NCBI GenBank assembly: GCA_022565795.1
Contig: JAIUMA010000011.1
Location: 17,768 to 81,767 of the forward strand
DNA length: 64,000 nucleotides
Reading direction: 5' to 3'
Origin: Balneolia bacterium
GTDB lineage: Bacteria > Bacteroidota > Rhodothermia > Balneolales > Cyclonatronaceae
In this document: in pieces, positions 47,168-56,086 of the stretch
Numbering within the stretch: the first letter of the stretch is position 1
How the letters are laid out: each line of letters starts with the position of its first letter
Position numbers and translations under genes: made by a program
Notes under the pieces: model-generated
Database searches by the model: none
The model's input: only the letters and a program-made list of their open reading frames with translations
What the model was told of the DNA's origin: nothing

Positions 47168-48241
47168 ATGTTATTTCGTTTAGCCTCCTATCTCTTGTTC
47201 TTCATTATAATTGGCTGTAGTAAAGAACAGGTTTCTCATAATGAAGTAACTTTAGTATTGGAAAAAGTTGACGTACTCACTATAGAACCCAAAAACCCCT
47301 TGACTTTAGGCAGGATTATGGGCATTACGCCTGTTGCTCCTGACCAAAGTCGTTTTTTAGTAAAAAATCACAACAACTCAATTGTAAACGTTTTTGCCCG
47401 GGACGGTGAGCATCTTTACCAATTTGGAGAACCCGGCCGCGGACCGGAAGAACTCGAACGGATTTTCATGTCAGGTTTCGACGATGAACTAAACGTTTTA
47501 ATTTGGGATGCCGGTCAGGATTTATTGAAGTTTTTTGATTCAAACGGAGACTTTATTCAGGCTGATGAAGCTTTTATATCAAGAGGAATTTGGTCCAGAG
47601 AACACCTGCTTCATTTTACCGAATCCGGATGGATTCTTCCTATGGAAACTCCCGGTGCACAATTGTGGGATGATCGTGAAAGCGTGGCACTATTTAATGA
47701 AGACTTTTCCGAACAAACTACTGCCGGTGGCTGGGATCCTTTTTACAAAGAATCGTCAACTATACTTCAACACCCGCTTCTTACCTTCGATCGGGAGACG
47801 AATTATATATGGGTCGTTCACCGCACTTCTCCAAGCATAAGAATATTAGATACCTCATTCAATAAAGTGCAAAGATTATCACACGCATCATCCAATTTTT
47901 CAAGGGCCGACCAGGACATTCTGATGGAATTTGGTATTCAGGAAAGGCAACAGGCACTTTCCAATATAAGCCTTGTAATGCAGCCCTATCTTACGGACGA
48001 CTATTTCATCTTCTATTTCGTAAATCAAACTGAAGAGGTTTTTCAAACTTTAGACAGTGATGATGCAGGAATTTTTGCTGCAGTTTATGACAAACATAGC
48101 TTCGACTATGTTGGTGAAATTACCCTGCCTGGAATGCTCACCGGCGTAATCGACAGCAAGCTTATGGTGCTGCTAAACGACGATCCAGATGATTTTACGA
48201 TTGGGCTTTATGAAATAGACGTCAACGATACTTTGCAGTAG
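47168..48241 (+). CDS. 6-bladed beta-propeller lipoprotein
   Basis: A 357-aa predicted lipoprotein: hydrophobic N-terminus, then lipobox FIIIGC with Cys17. The rest reads as repeated beta blades with the patterns SIVNVFARDGEHLYQFGEPGRGPEEL, LIWDAGQDLLKFFDSNGDFI and SIRILDTSFNKVQRL, typical of the 6-bladed (NHL/TolB-like, BF3164-type) propeller lipoproteins of Bacteroidota. It is paired with the upstream NVEALA-like peptide gene in a probable operon. Binding or processing of that peptide on the cell surface is an attractive but unproven idea. Both genes are AT-rich compared with the core genes around them. Confidence 0.75.
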   Translation: MLFRLASYLLFFIIIGCSKEQVSHNEVTLVLEKVDVLTIEPKNPLTLGRIMGITPVAPDQSRFLVKNHNNSIVNVFARDGEHLYQFGEPGRGPEELERIFMSGFDDELNVLIWDAGQDLLKFFDSNGDFIQADEAFISRGIWSREHLLHFTESGWILPMETPGAQLWDDRESVALFNEDFSEQTTAGGWDPFYKESSTILQHPLLTFDRETNYIWVVHRTSPSIRILDTSFNKVQRLSHASSNFSRADQDILMEFGIQERQQALSNISLVMQPYLTDDYFIFYFVNQTEEVFQTLDSDDAGIFAAVYDKHSFDYVGEITLPGMLTGVIDSKLMVLLNDDPDDFTIGLYEIDVNDTLQ

Positions 48242-48536
48242 TATTACTTCAATAACTTATTGGTGGTAACTCTTATCAAGCGGCGAACAGATTACGTCTG
48301 TATTAGTTTATCCTCCTGATCCTGTTGTGAATCAGCTGCTCGATCTCATGAGGCTCACATTTGCGCTTCTTGTTGCTTGACAGCATGTTAAGAAGTCTTT
48401 TCTCCCTTCATCGAGCAAACTGCCAATATTGTGAAAACTGCACCGAAAATCCGTTTGCATAGAAAATAATGATGGGGCTACCTGAACAATCGTACACATG
48501 TGGCGTACCTAACGGCACGCGAATCAGGGGTGAATT
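48242..48536. other. Gene-free spacer leading into the repeat array
   Basis: About 295 bp without a supported gene. Near its right end (48505-48522) is an inverted, partly degenerate copy of the small hairpin found in the downstream array (GTACCTAACGGCAC). On the minus strand a 34-codon open stretch (48410-48311) ends HNRIRRIN; it is too short to call. Confidence 0.5.
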
Positions 48537-49264
48537 CTTTTTTCTACCCATTTGTAGTCCCTGACGGGACATTGGGCATTTGCCATGCAAGCCCTCTTAA
48601 ATGAATTCGATCTGCCTGCAATGTACAGCCGTGATAGTTGAATTAGTATTAACCGATTGGGCACAGCAAGGCTTTCCCAGCTGCAGTAGAAATGTACTCA
48701 AATCCGGATAGAATTCAACTCGTTAAACCGTGCTGTCAGGTATGGCAAATGGGTGACTTTTTTTCTACCCATTTGTAGTCCTTGACGAAACCCAGGCTAT
48801 TTGCCCTATGAGTACTCTTAAATAAATTCGATCCACCTGTAAAGCACAATCGTGATAGCCAAATTAGTGATAGCCGATTTGGCGCAATTGGACTTTACCA
48901 GTTCCAGCAGAAATGCAGAAAAATCAAGATAGAATTATCACCTCGTGAACCCGTGCTGTCAGGTATGGCAAATGGGTGATTTTTTTCTACCCATTTGTAG
49001 TCCTTGACGAAACCCAGGCTATTTGCCCTATGAGTACACTTAAATAAATTCGATCTACCTGTAAAGCACAATCGTGATAGCCAAATTATTGATAGCCGAT
49101 TTGGCGCAATTGGACTTTACCAGTTTCAGTAGAAATGCAGACAAATCAGAATAGAATTCAACTCGTGAACCCGTGCCGTTAGGTACGGCAAATGGGTAGA
49201 AACGAAATATCAACCAAATTTCTGTGCCGTCAGGTACAGCATATGCAATCGGAAGCTGTTTCAT
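48537..49264. repeat. Tandem array of 221-222-bp units with conserved small hairpins
   Basis: Three full units begin with CTACCCATTTGTAG at 48544, 48765 and 48987 (periods 221 and 222 bp), followed by a partial fourth near 49225. Units 2 and 3 are nearly identical; unit 1 is more diverged. Each unit ends in a 6-bp stem with a 5-nt loop: TGCTGT..ATGGCA at 48731 and 48954, TGCCGT..ACGGCA at 49174. The base changes keep pairing through G-U or Watson-Crick pairs. At each junction CAAATGGGT and ACCCATTTG can pair across a T-rich loop. No long ORF crosses the array. Confidence 0.85.
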
Positions 49265-49365
49265 CCGGGGGAAGGGCCATCTTCGTTAAAGCTTGAATTT
49301 CACCCCCAACTTCGATACACTAATCTAAACTATTTTATCACCCCAAAACCCATCACACTACTATT

Positions 49366-50364
49366 ATGGAATATCGTTTTTTAGGAAAATCAGGTCTTAA
49401 GGTATCCGCATTATCATTTGGCTCGTGGGTTACTTTCGGCGAGCAGGTTGATACCGATCTTGCTTACGAGCAGATGAAAACCGCTTATGATGCAGGCGTC
49501 AACTTTTTTGATAACGCCGAAGGGTATGAGGGCGGAAAGTCAGAAGAAATCATGGGCGATGTTATCAAAAAAGCGGGCTGGAAACGCTCTGATCTTGTGC
49601 TTTCAACCAAAATTTTCTGGGGCGGCGACGGTCCAAACGACACCGGCCTCTCTTTCAAGCACATTAAGGAGGGAACTGAAGCGGCTCTGAAGCGAATGAA
49701 AACCGATTATGTGGATCTGCTGTTTTGCCACCGCCCGGATATGCACACGCCCATAGAGGAAACCGTCTGGGCTATGGACCAGATGATTCGCGAAGGCAAG
49801 GCGCTTTACTGGGGTACCAGCGAATGGAGCGCTGAGGACCTCCGAATCGCCTATGAAGTTGCACGACGCGAGCATCTTCGACCACCGCTGATGGAGCAGC
49901 CGCAGTACAATATGTTTCACCGCGAACGCGTGGAACGGGAGTACAGCAAACTCTACCGTGATATAGGCCTGGGTACCACCATCTGGAGTCCGCTGGCAAG
50001 CGGTCTGCTTACGGGCAAATACAACGACAGTGTCCCTGAAGGCTCCCGCCTTGACCTTGAGAAGTACAGCTGGCTGCGCAAAATACTGATAGAAACCGAA
50101 GAGGGCCGTTCAAAAATTGAGAAGGTAAAGAAACTGGCACCGTTCGCGAAAGAGCTTGGAATTACGATGCCTCAGATGGCGCTGGCGTGGTGCCTCAAAA
50201 ATCCGAACGTCAGCACCGTTATTACCGGAGCATCTACCGTTAAGCAGGTGGAGCAGAATATGAGCGCCATGGACGTGGTAGACAAGCTGGATGATGAAGC
50301 CATGGACAAGATCGAATCCATACTCGATAATAAGCCCGGTCAGGAACAGGACTGGCGCGGTTGA
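49366..50364 (+). CDS. Aldo/keto reductase (potassium-channel beta-subunit-like)
   Basis: NADPH-dependent oxidoreductase with a TIM barrel, 332 aa. The N-terminus [23 protein letters not shown], the [19 protein letters not shown] segment with the Asp/Tyr of the catalytic tetrad, the Lys in LSTKIFWGG and the His in LLFCHRPD are all present. The C-terminal cofactor site is near [16 protein letters not shown]. The [13 protein letters not shown] motif and the order of blocks match the AKR6/KCNAB-like branch. The physiological substrate is unknown. Confidence 0.92.
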   Translation: MEYRFLGKSGLKVSALSFGSWVTFGEQVDTDLAYEQMKTAYDAGVNFFDNAEGYEGGKSEEIMGDVIKKAGWKRSDLVLSTKIFWGGDGPNDTGLSFKHIKEGTEAALKRMKTDYVDLLFCHRPDMHTPIEETVWAMDQMIREGKALYWGTSEWSAEDLRIAYEVARREHLRPPLMEQPQYNMFHRERVEREYSKLYRDIGLGTTIWSPLASGLLTGKYNDSVPEGSRLDLEKYSWLRKILIETEEGRSKIEKVKKLAPFAKELGITMPQMALAWCLKNPNVSTVITGASTVKQVEQNMSAMDVVDKLDDEAMDKIESILDNKPGQEQDWRG

Positions 50365-50402
50365 GTTCACAGATGTCCGCAGATTATTTCGCTGATTAGC
50401 GC

Positions 50403-50453
50403 AAAAAAAATAAGACAAAGGCAACCGCTTCGTTTCAGGCGAGGCGGTTAGCC
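50403..50453 (-). terminator. Terminator of the pyrR-pyrB unit
   Basis: On the minus strand GGC(T)AACCGC pairs with GCGGTTGCC (9 bp with one bulge), followed by a T-rich tail ending in T8. The pyrB stop codon lies inside the stem. Confidence 0.55.
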
Positions 50454-51428
50454 GAGGTCTCTGCGGCCGCTGAGGAGATACAACACGGCCATGCGTACGG
50501 CGAGTCCGTTTGTTACCTGATTCAGAATGATGGCACGGTCGCTGTCGGCCACGTCACTTTCCATTTCGACCCCCCTGTTGATGGGGCCCGGATGCATTAT
50601 CGTCATATCCGGATATTTTTCAAGATGCTTCATTTTGATACCAAACTTCTCGTGGTATTCGCGAATGCTTGGGAAAAGACCGCCCTTCTGCCGCTCAAGC
50701 TGTATACGCAATGCCATAGCAACATCGCACCACGCCAGGCACTCCTCCAGATTGTGCGATACCGTTACGCCCAGCTCATTCACATACAGCGGCATCATGG
50801 TTTTCGGACCACAAACCATCACCTCAGCGCCCAGACGGGTAAGCCCGATGATGTTTGAGCGCACTACGCGACTGTGGAGAATATCACCGATTATAACAAC
50901 TTTTTGACCTTTTATCGGGCCTTTTACCTGCTGCATGGAAAACATATCGAGCAGCGCCTGCGTGGGGTGCTCATGCGCTCCGTCGCCTGCATTAATGATG
51001 GCCGCATCCACACATCGCATGAGAAAGTGCGGCACTCCGGGACTTTCGTGACGGACCACGACCATGTCGATTTTCATCGATTCAATGTTCCGGATGGTGT
51101 CTTTTAGCGACTCGCCTTTTTTCACGCTGGATGAGCTGCTGGAAAAATTGATGACATCAGCACCCATTCGCTTTTGCGCAAGCTCAAAGCTGATGCGCGT
51201 ACGCGTGCTGTTTTCGTAGAACAGATTCACAATAGTTTTGTCTCGCAGGGTCGGTAGTTTGGGCACCGGCCGGTTTAAAACCTCACGAAAATAAGCCGCC
51301 TGACGAAGCACAAACCGAATGTCATCGGCGGTATAATCGGTCAGGCCGATGAGGTGCTGCTGTGTAAATGAAAAATGCGGATCAGACAGCGGATCCTGCG
51401 TCTCTGTTGGTTTTATCTGATCACTCAT
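50448..51428 (-). CDS. pyrB: Aspartate carbamoyltransferase catalytic subunit
   Basis: Condenses carbamoyl phosphate with aspartate in pyrimidine synthesis. The carbamoyl-phosphate site ENSTRTRISFE, the SSSSSSVKKGESLKDT loop, the HPTQALLDMF motif and the MHPGPINRGVE aspartate-binding motif are all present. The ATG at 51428 overlaps the pyrR stop by 8 bp and gives 326 aa; 20 further in-frame codons upstream lie inside pyrR and are not family sequence. No pyrI or pyrC gene follows. Confidence 0.95.
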   Translation of the reverse strand: MSDQIKPTETQDPLSDPHFSFTQQHLIGLTDYTADDIRFVLRQAAYFREVLNRPVPKLPTLRDKTIVNLFYENSTRTRISFELAQKRMGADVINFSSSSSSVKKGESLKDTIRNIESMKIDMVVVRHESPGVPHFLMRCVDAAIINAGDGAHEHPTQALLDMFSMQQVKGPIKGQKVVIIGDILHSRVVRSNIIGLTRLGAEVMVCGPKTMMPLYVNELGVTVSHNLEECLAWCDVAMALRIQLERQKGGLFPSIREYHEKFGIKMKHLEKYPDMTIMHPGPINRGVEMESDVADSDRAIILNQVTNGLAVRMAVLYLLSGRRDLG

Positions 51429-51990
51429 CGCCGGCCTCCTTTTTTGCTTTTTGCGGGAGCTCCACGATGTATACCGCGTCTTCATCATCGATTTCGGACA
51501 GCTTCACCTGTACTTCTTCTGAAGTGTGGGTTGGCACATACATGCCGGTATAATCGGGCGCGAGAGGCAGTTCCCGGTGACCTCGGTCAATGAGGCAGCA
51601 GAAGCGGATGCTGGCGGGCCGGCCGAAACTCATCAGCGCCTCGAGGGCGGCCCTGACCGTGCGACCGGTGTAAAGCACGTCGTCTACAAGGATGATGTGT
51701 TTGCCGTAGAGATCAAAAGGAATTTCGGTTATCTGGACTTCAGGCATTTTCATTGAGGTCCGGAAATCATCGCGGTAGAAGGTCACATCCAGCACACCGA
51801 ACGGCACGTCGGTCTCTAACTGCTCTTTTATGATGCGCCTCACCCGCTGTGCGATAAAAACGCCTCTGCGCTGCATTCCAATAATGGCAATAGAAGCCGG
51901 ATCGTCGTAGGGTTCGGTGAATTCGAAAGCAAAGCGCTCAAAAATGCGCTTCAGGTCTGTTTCTCGGAGCAGCTTCGATGTTTTGGCCAT
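51421..51990 (-). CDS. pyrR: PyrR: pyrimidine operon regulator / uracil phosphoribosyltransferase
   Basis: Member of the type I phosphoribosyltransferase family that binds pyr mRNA leaders and can make UMP from uracil. The PRPP site is IILVDDVLYTGRTVRAALEAL, with ASIAIIGMQRRGVFIAQRV and IRFCCLIDRGHRELP as further family blocks. At 189 aa it is the usual size. It is translationally coupled to pyrB. The leader upstream can fold two mutually exclusive hairpins, which fits RNA-level control in this operon. Confidence 0.93.
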   Translation of the reverse strand: MAKTSKLLRETDLKRIFERFAFEFTEPYDDPASIAIIGMQRRGVFIAQRVRRIIKEQLETDVPFGVLDVTFYRDDFRTSMKMPEVQITEIPFDLYGKHIILVDDVLYTGRTVRAALEALMSFGRPASIRFCCLIDRGHRELPLAPDYTGMYVPTHTSEEVQVKLSEIDDEDAVYIVELPQKAKKEAGDE

Positions 51991-52008
51991 GCCGGGCGGG
52001 TACCTTTG

Positions 52009-52060
52009 GCTGCTTTAGGGCAGCGTTAGCGTTACGTTAGCGTTGGAAACTGACCCTAAA
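52009..52060 (-). promoter_or_regulatory. Candidate switching leader of pyrR-pyrB
   Basis: On the minus strand, TTTAGGGTCAG (52060-52050) can pair with CTGCCCTAAA (52023-52014). The same CCCTAAA is also the loop of a shorter hairpin, GCTGC/GCAGC (52024-52009). The two folds exclude each other. The longer loop contains the repeated word AACGCTAACG. There is no T run, so control of translation or PyrR binding is more likely than classical termination. This is structure by eye only. Confidence 0.4.
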
Positions 52061-52311
52061 ATATCATTCTTCCGGTAAACTGAGTAATGAAGTTTTGAAT
52101 TAACAATTAACAATTAGCAATAAACAATGATGATACAGGTAACAGGTAGCAGGTAACATTGTTCATAGTTGAATGTTGCTTGGAATATTAGAATCTGAGG
52201 AACCTTTGACTTTGGATTTTCGGCTTTCGGATATTTTAAATATCACAGTTTCTTTCCGGCTTTTTTAGTAGCTTTAAGTACATACAACCGTTCACGTTAA
52301 CGGAGGTTGCC

Positions 52312-52716
52312 ATGAGCTATCTGCATCGTTTTTTTACCGCCGTCTGGTATCAGCTGCCGCGTGTATTTCTGCTGATCATTGCCTTTTACGGGCTGCTTCT
52401 CTTCACGGGCTTTTTTGGCGAAGCCTATACCGCAGGGCAGAGGATATTCATCCTTTCGCTGGTTGTACTGTACTGTGCAGCACCGTTTGTGATGCGCAGC
52501 GTTGGAGTCCTGAAGCCTTACATAGCCGATCAGCGTAGTTCGTTTTTGCTCGGCCTTGCGGGAATGTTCTTTATTTTCACCACGGCCGAAGCACTCTCCT
52601 TCGGGCTATCATCCACACCGGGCCTGCTTTCGCTCCTGGTTGGGTCAGCCGTTCTTATCTTTGTTACCTCTCTGGTAATCCGCAGCACGGGAGAAACACC
52701 GGGGATTGTTCAGTAA
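52312..52716 (+). CDS. Small polytopic membrane protein
   Basis: A 134-aa protein with four predicted helices, at about residues 15-33, 43-62, 76-94 and 103-122. I recognise no family. It is flanked by low-complexity spacer upstream and a convergent lipoprotein gene downstream, so it appears monocistronic. The codon pattern and hydrophobic periodicity support a real gene. Confidence 0.65.
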   Translation: MSYLHRFFTAVWYQLPRVFLLIIAFYGLLLFTGFFGEAYTAGQRIFILSLVVLYCAAPFVMRSVGVLKPYIADQRSSFLLGLAGMFFIFTTAEALSFGLSSTPGLLSLLVGSAVLIFVTSLVIRSTGETPGIVQ

Positions 52717-52761
52717 TAAGCCAAAGGGATCTGTTTTTTGTGCAGATCCCCGCTTATTAAC

Positions 52762-53466
52762 TCATCTTTGCATAACTGCACGCTTCACTCTGTATTCGGG
52801 AAGGTCGCCGGTTTCAGTGTTCAGATCATAAAAAATCAGAATTTCAGCCCAGCCGTAACGGTTACCCATTCTAAATGGAATATAGCTTGGCGTCCCGCCT
52901 ATTAGAGGCATATACGAACTCCAGTTCCGGGACTGCATACCGCCTAAAAGCTTCGTTGTATCTGTCCATCCTGAAGCGCCGCGTTCTTCCAGAGCGCCTT
53001 CTCCAGCCAATAAACCGAGGCCACTTACCATTAACCGTAAATAGGGCGCATTACCAAAATAATCCAAGTCTTCTCGTAAACCGTAATCCGAGTCCCTGTA
53101 AACAGGGATTTCTGTTCCGTTAACTCCCGTAAAGAAGAAAACAGAGAATCGTGTACCGTCTTCATAAAATCCCTGTACAGTAAGATCAAGTACGAGATTG
53201 GTCTCCCCGTCGGCCGTTAAGTCTATTTGGCTTTGATAGTGCCTGAACTCATCATCCTCTTCCACGAGTTCAAGACTATGCTCCAGATTTTCAAGGTCGA
53301 AGACTTCGAAAAATTCAGAATCGGGTTCGGGATCACCAATGATGAACTCGGGTTCGGGCTCCGGTTCAGCGTCTGTTACGCTGTCTGTGCAGGCCGTAAT
53401 TAAGAAAACCAATACTAAAGGGAGGAATAAAATGGAGTGGGATAAATTGTAGTCAACTATCTTCAT
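52762..53466 (-). CDS. Lipoprotein of unknown function
   Basis: A 234-aa predicted lipoprotein. The signal sequence ends in the lipobox LITAC with Cys26, followed by an acidic Pro-Glu linker (AEPEPEPEF) and a globular part rich in beta-strand patterns. I recognise no domain. The acidic linker suggests the folded part is held off the membrane. It is convergent with the small membrane protein gene. Confidence 0.7.
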   Translation of the reverse strand: MKIVDYNLSHSILFLPLVLVFLITACTDSVTDAEPEPEPEFIIGDPEPDSEFFEVFDLENLEHSLELVEEDDEFRHYQSQIDLTADGETNLVLDLTVQGFYEDGTRFSVFFFTGVNGTEIPVYRDSDYGLREDLDYFGNAPYLRLMVSGLGLLAGEGALEERGASGWTDTTKLLGGMQSRNWSSYMPLIGGTPSYIPFRMGNRYGWAEILIFYDLNTETGDLPEYRVKRAVMQR

Positions 53467-53595
53467 CGTTCTTTTTTGTTATTTGTAGTTTGCTATTTGT
53501 AGCAGATTCAAGCCATTTTTACATTTTATGTGTCTGTAATTAAACACGCTTATCAGCAAAAAGTTCCCCTCGATATAGCTGTAGTTGCTTGGAAT

Positions 53596-54372
53596 TTAAA
53601 AGTCTCCTGCCCGCCAGCGCTCGCGTAGGCGGTGTTCATTGAGGCGTTTTAAACCATCAAGCGAAGTTTCAGCCATCGAAGCAACCGTCATTTCGCGCTT
53701 TCCGAGTGCGCCCGGTGCACGGGCAATGAACCAGCCTCCCACCGCCATTGCCGCCCTTGCCCTGCTCGATGCACCGTATGTTACCATAACGGCCTCATCA
53801 CTACTGAGGGATTTCAGGCGGGCAAAAACTTCGGGTGTCCAAAGTTCGGGACTCACTACAGGATCAAACGGATCGTGCAGAATATGGGTGAATGGCGCAG
53901 GGTGATGCGCTCCAGGCTCGAAATCATCGAACAGGCATTTATGAATCACAGCCTGAACGGGACCGATTTTTTGCAGGGTGATGGCCTCCCCGCCCGAATT
54001 GAGCCCACTGAAAACGGGAAGCATCTGATCGAACAGCTCAGGATGTTCCAGAAAATCACGGTAGTTAAGCTGCTGCGCCTGATCAAAGCCAATGGGATAG
54101 GCCTCCACGCTCGTAAAGGTGACGGCAGAAGAACTTTCCAGCTTCAGGGCGAGGTTGGCCAGCAGGAGCAAGTTGAGCCCGGTACCAAAGCCGATTTCCA
54201 TGACCGATACCGGCTTGTTTCCCCTCAGCGCTCCGATGATGCCCGACTGTTCGAAATAGACGTGTATACTCTCTTCAACCGCTCCGTTTGGGTTATGGTA
54301 ATAGCTCCCCTGCGATTCAGAATACAGCGTGTGTGAGCCGTCTTTGCTCAGCTCAATGCGAACGTTGGGCAC
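53596..54372 (-). CDS. mnmD: tRNA 5-methylaminomethyl-2-thiouridine methyltransferase, MnmD-type
   Basis: SAM-dependent methylase for the wobble uridine of tRNAs, equivalent to the methylase half of E. coli MnmC without the FAD oxidase half. The 258-aa protein has VMEIGFGTGLNLLLL (SAM site), FTSVEAYPI, and the catalytic-type HDPFDPVVSPELWTPEVF block, a variant of the family D-F-S-P pattern. YHNPNGAVEESIHVYFE near the N-terminus matches the substrate region. It lies 15 bp after prfC. Two copies of the AGGGTGATG word lie in it 76 bp apart. Confidence 0.87.
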   Translation of the reverse strand: MPNVRIELSKDGSHTLYSESQGSYYHNPNGAVEESIHVYFEQSGIIGALRGNKPVSVMEIGFGTGLNLLLLANLALKLESSSAVTFTSVEAYPIGFDQAQQLNYRDFLEHPELFDQMLPVFSGLNSGGEAITLQKIGPVQAVIHKCLFDDFEPGAHHPAPFTHILHDPFDPVVSPELWTPEVFARLKSLSSDEAVMVTYGASSRARAAMAVGGWFIARAPGALGKREMTVASMAETSLDGLKRLNEHRLRERWRAGDF

Positions 54373-54387
54373 GACTAAGACTCCGCT

Positions 54388-56010
54388 TTACTGCTTGAAT
54401 TTGAAGAGATTATCCTCGCCCACCTTCTCCTGCGCCTGACTCAAAGCATAGGCACTGTCGAACAGCGCAATCGGGTTTTCATTCAGGTCGTAGGTAACGT
54501 GGGTAGAAAACGCATTCTTCAGCTGATTGATGATTTTTTCATCATTCGGCAGCCAGCGTGCAGTATGGTAGGGCACCGGCGTGTAATGCATTTCAACCTT
54601 ATACTCGGCGAGCATGCGGTGTTTCACCACATCAAACTGCAGCACGCCCACGGTTCCTAACAGAAGCTCGTTTCCGACACCGTTTGGCACTTCAAACACG
54701 TGAACCACGCCCTCCTCGGAAAGCTGCTTCAAACCTTCGCGCAGCTGCTTCCGCTTGAACGGATCCTTGGAGTTGGCTTTGATAAAATGCTCAGGAGAAA
54801 ACAGCGGGATTACATCATACTTTTTCTTTTCCCCTTTGTACACCGTGCTGCCAATCTTAAACTCACCCGGATTGAACAGGGCCACGATATCGCCCGGATA
54901 GGCTTCCTCAAGCAGGCTGCGGTCATCGGCCATAAGCGTGTGAGGCGAGGCCATGCGGATTTTCTTGCTGAGGTCGTCGACTTTCACTTCAATTCCGCGC
55001 TCAAACTTACCGGTTGCCACGCGCACAAAAGCGGTACAATCGCGGTGATCCGGATTCATATTGGCCTGTATTTTGAACACAAAGCCGGAAAAGGGCTCGT
55101 CCAGCTCACGCAGTTTATCACCGTTATCGGCATAGCGCTGCGGAGGCGGGGCCAGGTTGCGGAAATGCTTCAGGAATATATCGAGACCAAAGTTGCTAAG
55201 AGCCGAGCCGAAAAATACGGGCGTCGCCTTACCGGTGTTGTAATCATCGGGATCCATTTCATGATACTCATCTTTAATGAGCTCGCACTCCTCAAGGAAA
55301 TCAGCCTTGTAGGCATCCGACAAAGTGCTGTTTTCCACTCCGTCCTCAAGGGTGAAGGTCTCAGTTTCCGCCTGATTCGCGCCGTGATTCGATTTGATAT
55401 AAAGATGCAGGTCGCGCGCAATCACATCATATACACCCTGAAAATCAGTTCCGTAGCCCAGAGGCCAGGTTGCCGCAACCGGATGAATGCCAAGCTTGCT
55501 TTCGATATTGCTGAGTACCTCAAGCGGCTCCATACCCGGACGGTCGTATTTATTCACAAACGTGATGACCGGAATTCCGCGCATACGGCAGACCTCAAAA
55601 AGCTTTTCGGTCTGCTCCTCAACGCCTTTAGCGGAGTCAATTACCATGAGCGCGCAGTCTGCTGCAACCAGCGTACGCAGGGTGTCTTCGGAAAAGTCCT
55701 TGTGGCCCGGTGTGTCTAGCAGATTGTATTTGATACCGTCTTTTTCGAAGCGCAAAACGGATGATGTTACAGAAATACCGCGCTCCTGCTCAATAGCCAT
55801 CCAGTCGGATGCCGCGTGCCGGGAGGCTTTACGCTGTTTGATAGAGCCGGCTTCCCGAATGGCGCCTCCGTACAGAAGCAGCTTTTCCGTAAGCGTGGTT
55901 TTACCCGCATCGGGATGAGAAATAATGGCAAACGTACGCCTTTGCTCAGCTTCTCCGGATACGGAAAGCTTGGATTTTGGCTTTTGTTCAGTTTGTGCTT
56001 CGGAACTCAT
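54388..56010 (-). CDS. prfC: Peptide chain release factor 3
   Basis: Translational GTPase that recycles RF1/RF2 from the ribosome. G1 is SHPDAGKTT, the switch region has ERGISVTSSVLRF, G3 is DTPGHKDF and G4 is NKYDRPG. The ASDWMAIEQERGISVT and QTEKLFEVCRMRGIPVITF segments separate it from EF-G. The ATG at 56010 gives 540 aa beginning MSSEAQTEQ; 12 upstream in-frame codons are not needed. It forms a unit with mnmD, linking two translation-fidelity functions. Confidence 0.95.
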   Translation of the reverse strand: MSSEAQTEQKPKSKLSVSGEAEQRRTFAIISHPDAGKTTLTEKLLLYGGAIREAGSIKQRKASRHAASDWMAIEQERGISVTSSVLRFEKDGIKYNLLDTPGHKDFSEDTLRTLVAADCALMVIDSAKGVEEQTEKLFEVCRMRGIPVITFVNKYDRPGMEPLEVLSNIESKLGIHPVAATWPLGYGTDFQGVYDVIARDLHLYIKSNHGANQAETETFTLEDGVENSTLSDAYKADFLEECELIKDEYHEMDPDDYNTGKATPVFFGSALSNFGLDIFLKHFRNLAPPPQRYADNGDKLRELDEPFSGFVFKIQANMNPDHRDCTAFVRVATGKFERGIEVKVDDLSKKIRMASPHTLMADDRSLLEEAYPGDIVALFNPGEFKIGSTVYKGEKKKYDVIPLFSPEHFIKANSKDPFKRKQLREGLKQLSEEGVVHVFEVPNGVGNELLLGTVGVLQFDVVKHRMLAEYKVEMHYTPVPYHTARWLPNDEKIINQLKNAFSTHVTYDLNENPIALFDSAYALSQAQEKVGEDNLFKFKQ

Positions 56011-56086
56011 AAAGTCTTTCAATGTGATTTGTGTACAGCTTTGCAATATAACGAATTATGCAGGCTAAATCATTCTTTTGAGTCAG

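Noticed and set aside
48311..48410. 34-codon minus-strand frame ending HNRIRRIN
   Set aside because: Looks protein-like but is too short, with no start context; could be a gene remnant but cannot be supported.
48537..49264. CRISPR array
   Set aside because: Units are over 220 bp and contiguous, with no short repeat/spacer alternation and no cas genes nearby.
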